Assembly: GCA_963921335.3 (NCBI GenBank)
Contig: CAWUFC020000001.1
Coordinates: 1,612,001 to 1,676,000 of the forward strand
Reading direction: 5' to 3'
Length of the DNA: 64,000 nt
From: CAWUFC02 sp963921335
Lineage (GTDB): Bacteria; Pseudomonadota; Gammaproteobacteria; Pseudomonadales; Halieaceae
The stretch's first letter is position 1; each line of letters opens with the position of its first letter. Shown here piece by piece: positions 25,764 through 34,635 of the stretch. Under the pieces are notes generated by a model that was given only the letters and a program-made list of their open reading frames with translations, made no database searches and was not told the origin of the DNA. Made by a program: the position numbers and the translations under genes.

Positions 25764-27023
25764 TCAGGCGGCGTCTGAAACCCTGAAGGCAGAAAGGTCC
25801 GGGCCTACCCGATCCGCGTGTTCACGCATCAGCTTTTCGTCAAAGCCGAATACCTTGATGGCGGTGTCGCCCATGATTGAGCGAATTTCGCTCTCTTCGA
25901 AATCGAAGAAAGTTTCCTTCAGGTGTGCGCCGGTATTGGGCCAGGTGCCCTCCAGGTGCGGATAGTCAGAGCCCCACATCAGTTTATTAACGCCAATCTG
26001 GTCGCGAAAATGCGCTTCGACTCGGGGCAGGAAGGAAGCGCCGATGTAACAATTGCGCTGCCAGTACTCGCTGGGTGTGAGCGACAGGTCCTTGGTGAAG
26101 TGGGCAAAGATGGGGTTGTCGGCTTTAAACTCCAGCTTACGCAGGTGTTCCACGATCCAGCCACAGCCGGTTTCAGTAAACACCAGCTTCAGGTTTGGGT
26201 GCTTCTCGAAGGCGCCCGACCACAGGAGTGCAGTGAAGGGACGTTGGGCCCACATATCCACTTCCGAGATAAACATCGGGGTTGCAGCAGGGCTGTCACC
26301 GTAGTCCGGTGACCAGCCGGAGTGGGTGTGCACGCACAGGTCCAGTTCTTCGCACACGGCCCACAAAGGCGCGTAGCGGTCGTAGTGGTGATAATAGGGG
26401 TTGTGGCCGGTGCTGGCGGGCAGCAGGATGCCGCCGAACAGACCCATAGCATGGCACTCGCGGATTTCACGGATGGTTTCCTGAATATCATCCACGTCGA
26501 TCACGATCACCCCAGCGTGGCGGCCTGGGTTGCGGCTGCACATGTCAGCCAGAAAGCGGTTGTAGGCTCGATTACCTGCGGCGCGCTGAGCCGGCGTGAC
26601 ATCGTGGCGGTACATCATCAGGCCCGCACCAAAAGGTGCCATTTGCGGAAACACCACTTCCCCGGCAATGCCGTCATCTTCCAGCTCTTTCAGGCGTACC
26701 TCGGCATCATATTCCCCGTGACGTGGGGCAATGATGGAATCCGGGTCAGCCAGGAAGTCCCGTAACTGATCATCGGTGGCTTCCAGCGCGTTCGCCATAG
26801 CGTCTTGTTGGAACTTGCCACTGCCTTCATTGCCGACCTTGTCGGCGAATTCATCGGCGGCTTCCTGGTCGAAAAAGGTACCCATGCGAGCCATCATTTC
26901 CCGCGCATACACCAGCCACCAATCTTCAGCGGCCTGGTGAAACTCCTTGTCCATAAATGGCTTGTAGCCGTCCGGCAGTGCGCCGGCATGGCAATCGGAA
27001 CTGATGACGGTGATCTTCGACAT
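25764..27023 (-). CDS. amidohydrolase family 2 (metal-dependent hydrolase)
   Basis: 419-residue TIM-barrel hydrolase of the PF04909 type. N-terminal SSDCHAG replaces the usual HxH by D-x-H, as in many of the decarboxylase-like members; further metal residues are in CVHTHSGW and LMWGSDYPHLEG. Relatives decarboxylate or hydrolyse ring-derived acids (ACMSD-like) and are common in catabolic clusters. The esterase pseudogene starts 3 bp beyond its stop, so the two were probably co-transcribed. Upstream is the REP-like element. Confidence 0.88.
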   Translation of the reverse strand: MSKITVISSDCHAGALPDGYKPFMDKEFHQAAEDWWLVYAREMMARMGTFFDQEAADEFADKVGNEGSGKFQQDAMANALEATDDQLRDFLADPDSIIAPRHGEYDAEVRLKELEDDGIAGEVVFPQMAPFGAGLMMYRHDVTPAQRAAGNRAYNRFLADMCSRNPGRHAGVIVIDVDDIQETIREIRECHAMGLFGGILLPASTGHNPYYHHYDRYAPLWAVCEELDLCVHTHSGWSPDYGDSPAATPMFISEVDMWAQRPFTALLWSGAFEKHPNLKLVFTETGCGWIVEHLRKLEFKADNPIFAHFTKDLSLTPSEYWQRNCYIGASFLPRVEAHFRDQIGVNKLMWGSDYPHLEGTWPNTGAHLKETFFDFEESEIRSIMGDTAIKVFGFDEKLMREHADRVGPDLSAFRVSDAA

Positions 27024-27043
27024 GATGGTGACCTCAATCTCGC

Positions 27044-27095
27044 ATCAAGGGGTCTGACCCCTTGAAAAAGTATGCAAGGGGTCAGACCCCTTGAT
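27044..27095. repeat. REP-like double palindrome
   Basis: Two 21-bp arms, 27044-27064 and 27075-27095, are perfect reverse complements separated by 10 bp. Each arm is itself palindromic around AAGGGGTC-T-GACCCCTT. The GGGGTCAGACCCC core is, from memory, a form of extragenic palindrome spread in marine and soil Gammaproteobacteria. It lies between the amidohydrolase start and the KstD-like stop, where it may end transcription or stabilise mRNA. Confidence 0.85.
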
Positions 27096-27170
27096 GTTCG
27101 GACAGTAGAGCATAAATGTCCCGCGCAACCTGTTCCAGTCGCGCGTACCAGAAATCTAAACCGAGGCTGG

Positions 27171-28844
27171 TCAGCCGGTGATATGTCGACCCGCAAGATA
27201 GCCAAAAGTCATGGCCGGGCCGAGGGTGGAGCCTGGCCCGGGATAAGTCGGCAGCACCGCCTTGGCGCAGTTGCCAATGGCGTACAGGCGCTCAATGACA
27301 TGACCGTCTTCATGCAGCACCTGTGCATTGGGAGTGACCACCATGCCGCCCTGGGTGCCAAAATCCCCTGGGTCCTGGCGCAGTGCGTAAAACGGTGGTT
27401 TGTTCACCGGGCCCAGGCAGGGGTTGGGAGTGACCTCGGGGTCGCCGTAGTAGCGGTCATAGGTGGAATCGCCCCGGCCCAGATCGGGATCCTTGCCCTC
27501 GGCAGCGTAGCGATTGAAGTTCTCTACCGTGTGGCGCAGTCCCGCTGGGTCAATATTCATTTCTTGCGCCAGCTCTTCCAGCGTGTCTGCCATACCGAAG
27601 AAGCCGCATCCGAAGAAGCTCTGAGGAATGTTCTTGTCACGGTCTGGCAGTGGAAACACGCGGTATTTCTTTCTGAAGTTGCTGTCCCAGATCATGTAGT
27701 GGGGAATGACCGGATTCTCGTCTGAGTGCAGAGCGAAGGTTTCCTTCATATAGGCCATGTAGTTCTGCGATTCATTGCTGAAACGCTGACCCCGCTCGTT
27801 CACCACTATCGAGCCCGGATAGGACTTATTGCCAATGCTCAGGTAGGGAAACGGCATGCCTGGCGCCCTCACAGTAGAACACCACCAGGTGTGTTCCATC
27901 AGGCCGGTTTTTGCCCCGATCGCAATGGCGGCCCGGTGTGCGTCACCGGTATTGGTTTTAGTGCCGGCACTCCACTCGGTGTTGGTGGGGCTGGGCAGGT
28001 AGTGTTCGCGCATGGCCTGGTTGTGTTCAAAGCCACCGGCGGCCAGTATGACGCCGCGCCGTGCTTCGATGCGTTTAGTGACGCCGTTGTCTTCCACCTC
28101 GATACCGGTAACACGCTGGCCATCCATGACCAGTTTCTTGAGTGCGCAATTGAGGCGCAGGGGGATATCCTGATCACGCAACGAGGCACGCAGCCGGGCG
28201 ACACCTGCATTGCCCACCGTCATGCGGCGGGGCAGTTTGGTTTTCAGGCGGTAGGGGATATCCAGCGCGTAGGCCAGCACCATCTTAAGCTCCAGAAACA
28301 TCCAGCCGCGGTGTTTGCCCAAGAGGATTTGCGCTTCCACCTGGGTCATGCCAATGCGATCGAACATCAGGGCATAGGGTTCTACAATGTGGTCAGCGTC
28401 CTCGCCCAGTTCTTCCCGGGAAAACGGGGCCGGCTCCATAGAGCGATGCCCCGTGCGCGAGCCTGGCAGGTTGGTGTAATAGTCGGGATATTTCAGCAGG
28501 CTCTCGTAGCGAACTCGAGTATTGTCGTGGAGGAAGTCCACCATCTCCGGCGCTTTTTTGAGATAGGTTTCGATCATGATCGGGTCGACCATGTGTTCCG
28601 GAACCGTCTGGCGCAGGTATTCGCGCGCGTCTTCGTATGAATCCTCTGCACCAGCGGCTTTGGCATAGCGATTATTGGGTACCCAGACGCCGCCTCCCGA
28701 GAGGGCGCTGGTGCCTCCATACTGGCTGGCTTTCTCAATCACCAGCACCTCGTCGGCACCCGAGATTTTGCTGGTCAGCGCAGCGGTCATTCCGCCGTTG
28801 CCGCTGCCCACCACGATCACATCAACACTTTCATCCCACACCAA
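27171..28844 (-). CDS. 3-ketosteroid delta1-dehydrogenase-family flavoprotein (KstD-like)
   Basis: 557-residue FAD enzyme. The start is TTG 28844 or GTG 28841; AGGAG (28857-28853) is 8 and 11 bp away. It has the FAD fold VIVVGSGNGGMTAA and the KstD-type segments SGGGVWVPNN, FYALRQDPGDFGTQGG and YPGPGSTLGPAMTFGY, which carry the catalytic Tyr/Gly residues of the family. Known relatives introduce a double bond at C1-C2 of 3-ketosteroids. No KshAB or other steroid ring genes are near, so the substrate may be a related cyclic ketone. Confidence 0.88.
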   Translation of the reverse strand: MVWDESVDVIVVGSGNGGMTAALTSKISGADEVLVIEKASQYGGTSALSGGGVWVPNNRYAKAAGAEDSYEDAREYLRQTVPEHMVDPIMIETYLKKAPEMVDFLHDNTRVRYESLLKYPDYYTNLPGSRTGHRSMEPAPFSREELGEDADHIVEPYALMFDRIGMTQVEAQILLGKHRGWMFLELKMVLAYALDIPYRLKTKLPRRMTVGNAGVARLRASLRDQDIPLRLNCALKKLVMDGQRVTGIEVEDNGVTKRIEARRGVILAAGGFEHNQAMREHYLPSPTNTEWSAGTKTNTGDAHRAAIAIGAKTGLMEHTWWCSTVRAPGMPFPYLSIGNKSYPGSIVVNERGQRFSNESQNYMAYMKETFALHSDENPVIPHYMIWDSNFRKKYRVFPLPDRDKNIPQSFFGCGFFGMADTLEELAQEMNIDPAGLRHTVENFNRYAAEGKDPDLGRGDSTYDRYYGDPEVTPNPCLGPVNKPPFYALRQDPGDFGTQGGMVVTPNAQVLHEDGHVIERLYAIGNCAKAVLPTYPGPGSTLGPAMTFGYLAGRHITG

Positions 28845-28965
28845 AGCGATAACTCCTGCGAGAACCTGAGTGTCAGTGTAGTGCCCACGTACCTCCTCGT
28901 GTGGACACTCGCTACTGCTTTGCCGTGTTGGTATAAGAAATTGGAATCAGCGATCAGACGCTGTG

Positions 28966-30585
28966 TTAGCGCAAGTCACCCGTGTCGAAACGTTTGACGC
29001 CGAAAAATCCGCCCAGTAGAAAGTCGCCATCTTCCAGGAATACGGTGATGCCACCCCAGGTATTCCACAGCACGCTGTCGTCAGGGAATCGCCAGGTCGC
29101 CTTGATCTCGCCGGTTTCCCAATCCGCCGCAAAGTACTCGTACACATCGTCTCGCTTGTTGGCGATGTAGACCAGTCCGTTGGTGGCAGACACAGCCGGC
29201 GGCATCCAGTCGGTGTTGTCCACATTCTCAATGGCCCAGCTCTTCTCGAAGCGGTTGTCCTCGGCGTTCCAGGTGTACTTCTGCAGGCCGCGGGGAGCGG
29301 GGCGGGTGGTGCCGGACAGGAAGGCACTGCTGATCAAATCACCGGGAATCGGGCCGGGTTCTGGATAGGTGGAGTCGATGACGATGACACCGTTGTCGAA
29401 TGTGACCGGTGAGGCTTCCACGGTGGTGCCGCTGCCAAAGGTCATGGGGATCTGGTCGGCAATCCGGCGCGACAGGGTGCCGGGTTTCTGCTCGAAGTCT
29501 GCCGGGATTTCATCCCGCCAGAAGGCAACAATATTGGCGCCGTCGGGACTGCCGTCGGAAATGATCACGAGGCGGTCGTCATCTTCGCCAAAACCCAGCA
29601 GCGAGGGTGTTGTGCCGGAACCGTGTGATGCTGCCCCCTGGGCTTTGGCGACACCTTCCTCCATGTGCTCATAGGGAGAGGACCAGGCGCCGTCTGCAGC
29701 TTCCTGGGATAAGCGCTCACCGGTCCAGACCAGCTTGTGCATCTTCTGTGAGGTGACCACGTAGATGCCATTGTTCTCGTCGGAGGCAATGGAGTTCTCC
29801 ACCCGTTCGCCGGGGAACACAATCCAGTCTTTAACGTTGAGGTCGCGGTCGGCAATGATCACCGCGCCCGCAGAAGCCAGGGCAAGGTGACCATCGTAGG
29901 TCATGGTGATGCCCATCAGGCCTTTATAGTCTGTGGAAAAGCCCTCGCCGGGGCTGAGGTCGGCGGCGATTTCCGGCGGCAGTTGCTCAAACACGTTGCG
30001 ATGCGCCACCGGCACCAACGGCGCATCCACCTCGTTGTTGTCAAAAGACTTCACCAGGTTCACCCGGTCGAAGGTGGTGTAGTGGTAGCCGTCATTGTCG
30101 ATCACCGCGTAGGCGCCGGAGGGTATGGTGCGTGTGTTCACGTTGAGCTTGTAGTACATGTACCAGCTGTTCCACAGCAGGCGCAGGTCGTTTTTCTCGC
30201 GGCGATGGTGGTCAATGCTTTCCATCACCTCGCGGATCGCTTCATCGCTACCCTCGGCGTGCACGTCTTCCCGTCCGGGGTAGGGCACGCTGGAGATGCG
30301 GGTAAAGTCCTCGCCCGTGGCGCGAATTTTCACCAGTCCCAGTGGGGTCGAGGCAATTACGATGGTGTCATCACCCACGTGCTTGTAAGTGGGAGCGGAA
30401 CACCACAGCACCGGCACATACTGGGTGTCGTCGAGGGTCAGCTGTTTGCCGATGCGTGGGCCGTCCACCAGCGTGGAGTCGGTCTGGGCCGGGTCATGGT
30501 GTGAAATGGCGTAGCTGGCATCGGCCACATAGGGGTTTGGTACAGGCATGCTGACCGCGGTAGCCAAAATGATAGAGCTCAACAT
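28966..30585 (-). CDS. exported propeller-like protein of unknown function
   Basis: About 539 residues. I place the start at ATG 30585 because AGGAAA sits 8 bp upstream; TTG 30603 would add six residues. The N-terminus (MLSSIILATAVSMPVPNPYVADA) is a signal peptide. The body has repeated beta-blade-like runs (LALASAGAVIIADRDLNVK, GIYVVTSQKMHKLVW, NGLVYIANKRDDVYEY) like a PQQ/WD propeller, but I see no catalytic motif. It is divergent from the DUF3604 lipoprotein across 78 bp containing the shared palindrome. It is probably a periplasmic or surface partner of that protein. Function unknown. Confidence 0.75.
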   Translation of the reverse strand: MLSSIILATAVSMPVPNPYVADASYAISHHDPAQTDSTLVDGPRIGKQLTLDDTQYVPVLWCSAPTYKHVGDDTIVIASTPLGLVKIRATGEDFTRISSVPYPGREDVHAEGSDEAIREVMESIDHHRREKNDLRLLWNSWYMYYKLNVNTRTIPSGAYAVIDNDGYHYTTFDRVNLVKSFDNNEVDAPLVPVAHRNVFEQLPPEIAADLSPGEGFSTDYKGLMGITMTYDGHLALASAGAVIIADRDLNVKDWIVFPGERVENSIASDENNGIYVVTSQKMHKLVWTGERLSQEAADGAWSSPYEHMEEGVAKAQGAASHGSGTTPSLLGFGEDDDRLVIISDGSPDGANIVAFWRDEIPADFEQKPGTLSRRIADQIPMTFGSGTTVEASPVTFDNGVIVIDSTYPEPGPIPGDLISSAFLSGTTRPAPRGLQKYTWNAEDNRFEKSWAIENVDNTDWMPPAVSATNGLVYIANKRDDVYEYFAADWETGEIKATWRFPDDSVLWNTWGGITVFLEDGDFLLGGFFGVKRFDTGDLR

Positions 30586-30609
30586 GGTTATTTTCCTGCG
30601 CAAATTAAT

Positions 30610-30639
30610 TTATGTAATACTAATGCATATGTTGCATAA
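30610..30639. promoter_or_regulatory. operator 1 of a shared palindrome (propeller / DUF3604 promoter)
   Basis: TTATGTAAT (30610-30618), 3 bp, AATGCATAT (30622-30630), then an extra half-site GTTGCATAA (30631-30639). It lies between the divergent propeller and DUF3604 starts. The same arrangement recurs at 34022 and twice at 37378-37420. It is the best candidate for the binding site of the TetR encoded at 34065. Confidence 0.65.
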
Positions 30640-30663
30640 GGTGTCGCCGGGGGACAATGGCAT

Positions 30664-32844
30664 ATGAGGACAGCTTTTCGAACATTCACAGTCCCGGTGC
30701 TGATAGTACTAATGGCTTGCGAAGGCCGTCCGCATCCGGATGGCGAGATAACTGGTGCCGCCTTGCCCGCGGCCGAAGTCGAACGGCGCAGCATGTCGCG
30801 TGCACAAAGCCCGGAGCACAACAAGCAGGTGCTGTTTGGCGACCTGCACGTTCATTCCACCTACTCGCTGGATGCTCAGGCGCTCGAATTGCCGATGATG
30901 GGCCTGCAGGGTATTCACACCGTGGCAGATGCCTGTGACTTTGCACGCTATTGCGCCAATCTGGATTTTTTCAGTTATAACGATCACGCCGAAGCCCTGA
31001 CCCCCAAGCACTGGCAGGTGAGCCGTGAAACCGTGCGAGAGTGCAATGCACGTGCCGGCGATACAGATAACCCCGACCTGGTTGCCTTTGCAGGCTGGGA
31101 GTGGACCCAGATCGGTACCACTGCCGAGACCCACTGGGGCCACAAGAACGTGATCTTTCCCGATACCGATGACAGTCAATTACCGGCGCGCGCTATTAGC
31201 GCCCGCTCAGACGAAGATCCGCTGGGAATTTTTGCCGGCACCCGCAATATTGAGGCAGGTCGTTATATCGATCCGCTGAATTGGCGTGCCTATGCGGACC
31301 TGGTCTATCTGCTCGATCGTATCGAAGAGGTGCCCGCCTGTGCCAAGGGTGTTGCCAGCCCCGACCTGCCGGCAGACTGCCATGAGAATGCGCCAACGCC
31401 CGATGTGCTCAACCGCAAGCTCAAGGAGTGGGGCCTGGATCATATGATCATTCCCCATGGGAACGCCTGGGGTGCCTATACGCCGCCCGAAGCCAGTTGG
31501 GATAAATCGCTGAACAGGCAGTACTACAGCGATAGCCAACAACCCCTGCTGGAAATCATGTCGGGTCATGGCAACAGTGAGGAGTATCGCGAATATGTGG
31601 GTGCAGTGCTGGATGAGAATGGCGGTCTGCAGTGCCCGCCTGTACAGGGCAACTATGTCCCCTGCTGTCAGCAGGCCGCGACGATCATGCGCAAGCGCTG
31701 TGATGGCTTGAGCATAGAGGAATGCGAATTCAGGGTCGAGCTGGCTCAGCAGTACGTCCTTGAGGCTGGCAATCGCTACATGGCAGTTTTCCCGGACACG
31801 GGCGCGCGCGACTGGCAGCAATGTGGCCAGTGTCAGGACTGTTTCAAGCCGTCATTCAACCAGGTGTTCAAGGAATCCAGTCAGTACGCCATGGCCCTCA
31901 GTAATTTTGAGCAGGTGGATGAGCAGGGTGAGCCTTTGCGGTTTCGCTTCGGCTTTATTGCATCTACCGATGATCACACGTCGCGTCCGGGTACGGGTTA
32001 CAAGCAGTATGAGCGGCGCAAGATGACCATGGTCAACGGGCCGCGCAGTGAGTTTTATGGAGGCCTTATGAACCTGGCGGGTGAAGCGGACGATCCGCAG
32101 ATGCCTCAGCGCATAGCCCACGATCGACCGATTCCTGATCTGGAGAGACAAAACAGTTTCATGTATCCGGGTGGTATCGTCGCAGTGCATAGCGACAGCC
32201 GCGGTCGCGAAGATATCTGGGCCGCACTGAAACGCAAGGAGGTTTATGGCACCTCAGGTCCGCGCATGTTGCTGTGGTTCGACCTGCTCAATGCTGAAAA
32301 GGGCAGGCTGCCTATGGGTAGGGAGACCAGCATGGGTGAAGCCCCTCGTTTTGAGGTCAGGGCAGTGGGCGCCTTGGAGCAGAAGCCGGGATGCCAGGAT
32401 TTCCAGAAGCAGGGGCTCGATGCAGAGCGCATGGACTATCTGTGTGCGGGCGAGTGCTACAACCCGGGTACTGAGCGCACTGCGATTACATCGATTGAAA
32501 TCATCCGCATTCGGCCGCAGGCCTTTGCCGGCGAGGCCGTGTCAGAGTTGATAGAGGATCCCTGGCGCCGTTTTGATTGCCCTGCAAAAGGAGAGGGCTG
32601 TGTGGTGCAGTTTAGCGATGAAGAATTTGAGCGGGACAGCCTTTACTACGCCCGCGCCCTGCAGGCGGCAACCCCGGCGATCAATGGCGCTAATCTCCGA
32701 CCGTCATTAAATGAAGAGGGCGAAGTGACCGCGATTGATCCCTGCTATGGTGATTATCGCACTGACTTTTCTGATGATTGCCTGGCTCCGGTACAGGAGC
32801 GGGCCTGGTCCTCACCCATTTTTGTTGATCGCAAAGATCAGTAG
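30664..32844 (+). CDS. DUF3604 PHP-fold lipoprotein
   Basis: 726-residue protein. The lipobox VLMAC makes C19 the lipidated residue, so the protein is likely tethered in the periplasm or outer membrane. GDLHVHSTYSLDA (about 59-71) is the PHP metal motif HxH, with further metal residues in YNDHAEAL and ASTDDHTSRPG. Many cysteines in the middle (CPPVQGNYVPCCQQ, CGQCQDC) suggest disulfides. DUF3604 proteins are PHP-like hydrolases of unproven substrate found in marine bacteria. An SD-like GGGGGA precedes ATG 30664. It overlaps the convergent P450 by 7 bp. Confidence 0.88.
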   Translation: MRTAFRTFTVPVLIVLMACEGRPHPDGEITGAALPAAEVERRSMSRAQSPEHNKQVLFGDLHVHSTYSLDAQALELPMMGLQGIHTVADACDFARYCANLDFFSYNDHAEALTPKHWQVSRETVRECNARAGDTDNPDLVAFAGWEWTQIGTTAETHWGHKNVIFPDTDDSQLPARAISARSDEDPLGIFAGTRNIEAGRYIDPLNWRAYADLVYLLDRIEEVPACAKGVASPDLPADCHENAPTPDVLNRKLKEWGLDHMIIPHGNAWGAYTPPEASWDKSLNRQYYSDSQQPLLEIMSGHGNSEEYREYVGAVLDENGGLQCPPVQGNYVPCCQQAATIMRKRCDGLSIEECEFRVELAQQYVLEAGNRYMAVFPDTGARDWQQCGQCQDCFKPSFNQVFKESSQYAMALSNFEQVDEQGEPLRFRFGFIASTDDHTSRPGTGYKQYERRKMTMVNGPRSEFYGGLMNLAGEADDPQMPQRIAHDRPIPDLERQNSFMYPGGIVAVHSDSRGREDIWAALKRKEVYGTSGPRMLLWFDLLNAEKGRLPMGRETSMGEAPRFEVRAVGALEQKPGCQDFQKQGLDAERMDYLCAGECYNPGTERTAITSIEIIRIRPQAFAGEAVSELIEDPWRRFDCPAKGEGCVVQFSDEEFERDSLYYARALQAATPAINGANLRPSLNEEGEVTAIDPCYGDYRTDFSDDCLAPVQERAWSSPIFVDRKDQ

Positions 32845-34004
32845 CGACACAGCAGGCTGTCGGGATTCCGAAATACGGTACCGGTTGGCTTTGCCGTGTC
32901 CGGGTTGAGCAAAGTCAGGTTTGGCAGTCGCTCCAACAGAATGTCGAGGGTAATGGCCAGCTCTTTGCGTGCCAGGTGCATGCCGGGACACATCCGCGGA
33001 CCGGGGCCAAACGACATCAGGCCCTCAGTATCCCTGTCCATGTCATAGCTGTGTGGATCGTCGAACACCGCGGGATCGTGGTTGGCCCCGGTAATGCCAA
33101 AGAACACGATTGAATTTGGCGCCAGAGTTTGACCGAAGAATTCAATGGCCCGATCCTCGCGGCTCATTCTCGGCAGTACCGACACCGCTGATTCCCAGCG
33201 CAGGGCCTCTTCGATGGCTGCAGCACGCATATCGGGTTCATGCTGCAATCGTTGCCAGCGTTCAGGCTCAACCAGCAGTGCGTAGAGCAGATTGCCCAGT
33301 GAATCGTGCGTGGTGGAAGAGCCGGCGGTGAACATAATGCCGATGTGCGCCTTCACCTGGGCATCGGTCATGCGCACGCCGTCCAGCTCGTCGTGGATGA
33401 GTTGGGATATCACATCGTCGCCGGGCTCAACCTTGCGTTGTTCGATGATGGGGTCAAGGTAGGCCCACAGCGCATCGCGTGCCTGTTCCGCCTCCACCGG
33501 TTGCCAGCGGAAGTTGAGCAAACCATTGACCCATTGATTGAACTGGTGCTGTTCGGCTCTGGGTATGCCCAACAGCTCGGCGATCACCGCGTAGGGGTAG
33601 AGTTCGGTAAATTGGCTGACCAGGTCTGCCTGGTCATCAGACGCAAACCCCGTGATTAACTCCTCTGCAATGTCGGACAACACGCTGGAATCCATCTGCT
33701 CGATCTGGCGCGGACGAAAACTGGGGGTGGCCAGCTTGCGATAGAAGCGGTGGCGCTCTCCCTCCATGGTTTGGAAGGTCTCGCCAATCATGGGCTCAAT
33801 GCCCAGCTTGTAGGGGGTGGCGGGTGGAAAGTTCTCGTTGTCCCTGAAGCCGCTGAGCACGGCCTCATGGCTGGTCAGCAGCCAGGCGTCCGCGCCCATG
33901 AAATTGATTGGCACCACAGGGCCGTCCTGCCGTAGCTGGTCAAAGCGCTGGTGCAATTCAAGCCCCGGGCACTGCCAGTGGTCGATGTCTTCAGTGAAGC
34001 GCAT
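32838..34004 (-). CDS. cytochrome P450 with AGSSTT I-helix
   Basis: 388-residue P450 from ATG 34004 (MRFTEDIDHW); the longer frame to 34034 enters the operator and lacks an SD. The heme loop is FGPGPRMCPG and the K-helix EEALR. The I-helix reads AGSSTT where most P450s have an acid before TT, so oxygen protonation may work differently. Substrate unknown. Its promoter (CTATAAG on the minus strand) abuts operator 2, so it should be controlled with the TetR gene. No redox partner is nearby. Confidence 0.93.
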   Translation of the reverse strand: MRFTEDIDHWQCPGLELHQRFDQLRQDGPVVPINFMGADAWLLTSHEAVLSGFRDNENFPPATPYKLGIEPMIGETFQTMEGERHRFYRKLATPSFRPRQIEQMDSSVLSDIAEELITGFASDDQADLVSQFTELYPYAVIAELLGIPRAEQHQFNQWVNGLLNFRWQPVEAEQARDALWAYLDPIIEQRKVEPGDDVISQLIHDELDGVRMTDAQVKAHIGIMFTAGSSTTHDSLGNLLYALLVEPERWQRLQHEPDMRAAAIEEALRWESAVSVLPRMSREDRAIEFFGQTLAPNSIVFFGITGANHDPAVFDDPHSYDMDRDTEGLMSFGPGPRMCPGMHLARKELAITLDILLERLPNLTLLNPDTAKPTGTVFRNPDSLLCRY

Positions 34005-34021
34005 GGATGTTTTTCTTATAG

Positions 34022-34042
34022 TTATGCAATACAATTACATTT
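34022..34042. promoter_or_regulatory. operator 2 of the shared palindrome (P450 / tetR promoter)
   Basis: TTATGCAAT (34022-34030), 3 bp, ATTACATTT (34034-34042). It lies 17 bp upstream of the P450 start and 22 bp upstream of the TetR ATG, so it would cover both promoters. The position is what one expects for autoregulation by a divergently transcribed TetR. Confidence 0.7.
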
Positions 34043-34064
34043 TATTTGACGACCTGATTCAAGC

Positions 34065-34625
34065 ATGGCCAAGAACCGTAGAACCCAGGCAGAGCGACGT
34101 GAGGAAACGCGTCGTGTTGTGCTTGAAAGCGCCATTCGCCTGTTTGGCGAGAAAGGCTATGCCGGCACCTCGCTCGATGATGTCGCCAAAGATTGCGGAC
34201 TCACCACGCGGCCGGTGTATCACTACTTTGGCAACAAAGAGGGTCTGTTTCGTGAGGCGCTGGAAGCCACGGAGGAACGCATTGTCGAGCACATGCAGGC
34301 GAATCCTGGCGCGAGCGTTGTGGAGGGTTGGCACCATTACCTGGAGTTTTGCAAAGACCCGGCTTTTCGCCGCATCGTGCTGATTGATGGGCCCAATGTG
34401 CTGGGTCGGGCCCGCTGGGCTGACAGCGCGGTGACCCGCAACGCCAAGGTGGCTGGGGCTGCGGTCGAAGACCAGAGCAATAGCGGCAAGTTTCGGAGCG
34501 AGCTGCGCAACCGCATGCTGATGGGTGCGCTGGCGGAAGCGGCCCTCATGGTGGCCGAAGCGGACGACCTCGACATGGCCCAGGTTGAATCTGAAGCCCT
34601 GATCAAAGAGATGTTTGACGCCTGA
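34065..34625 (+). CDS. TetR-family regulator, probable repressor of the surrounding genes
   Basis: 186 residues. The helix-turn-helix is in residues about 15-60 (AIRLFGEKGYAGTSLDDVAKD, then GLTTRPVYHYFGNKEGLF). The C-terminal part is a ligand-binding helical bundle with no known signature. A basic N-terminus (MAKNRRTQAERREETRR) precedes it. It is flanked by the operator shared with the P450, the OYE operon and the DUF3604 pair, and is therefore the likely local regulator. The ligand is probably the pathway substrate or its CoA/ketone product; that is inference. Confidence 0.93.
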   Translation: MAKNRRTQAERREETRRVVLESAIRLFGEKGYAGTSLDDVAKDCGLTTRPVYHYFGNKEGLFREALEATEERIVEHMQANPGASVVEGWHHYLEFCKDPAFRRIVLIDGPNVLGRARWADSAVTRNAKVAGAAVEDQSNSGKFRSELRNRMLMGALAEAALMVAEADDLDMAQVESEALIKEMFDA

Positions 34626-34635
34626 TAGCCTGATA

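Noticed and set aside
27726..28640. 304-codon plus-strand frame
   Set aside because: Antisense to the KstD-like gene; no SD and no recognisable domain.
28868..28910. GAGTGTC ... GACACTC inverted repeat upstream of the KstD-like gene
   Set aside because: Only 7 bp arms 29 bp apart, imperfect surroundings and no second occurrence; too weak to call an operator.
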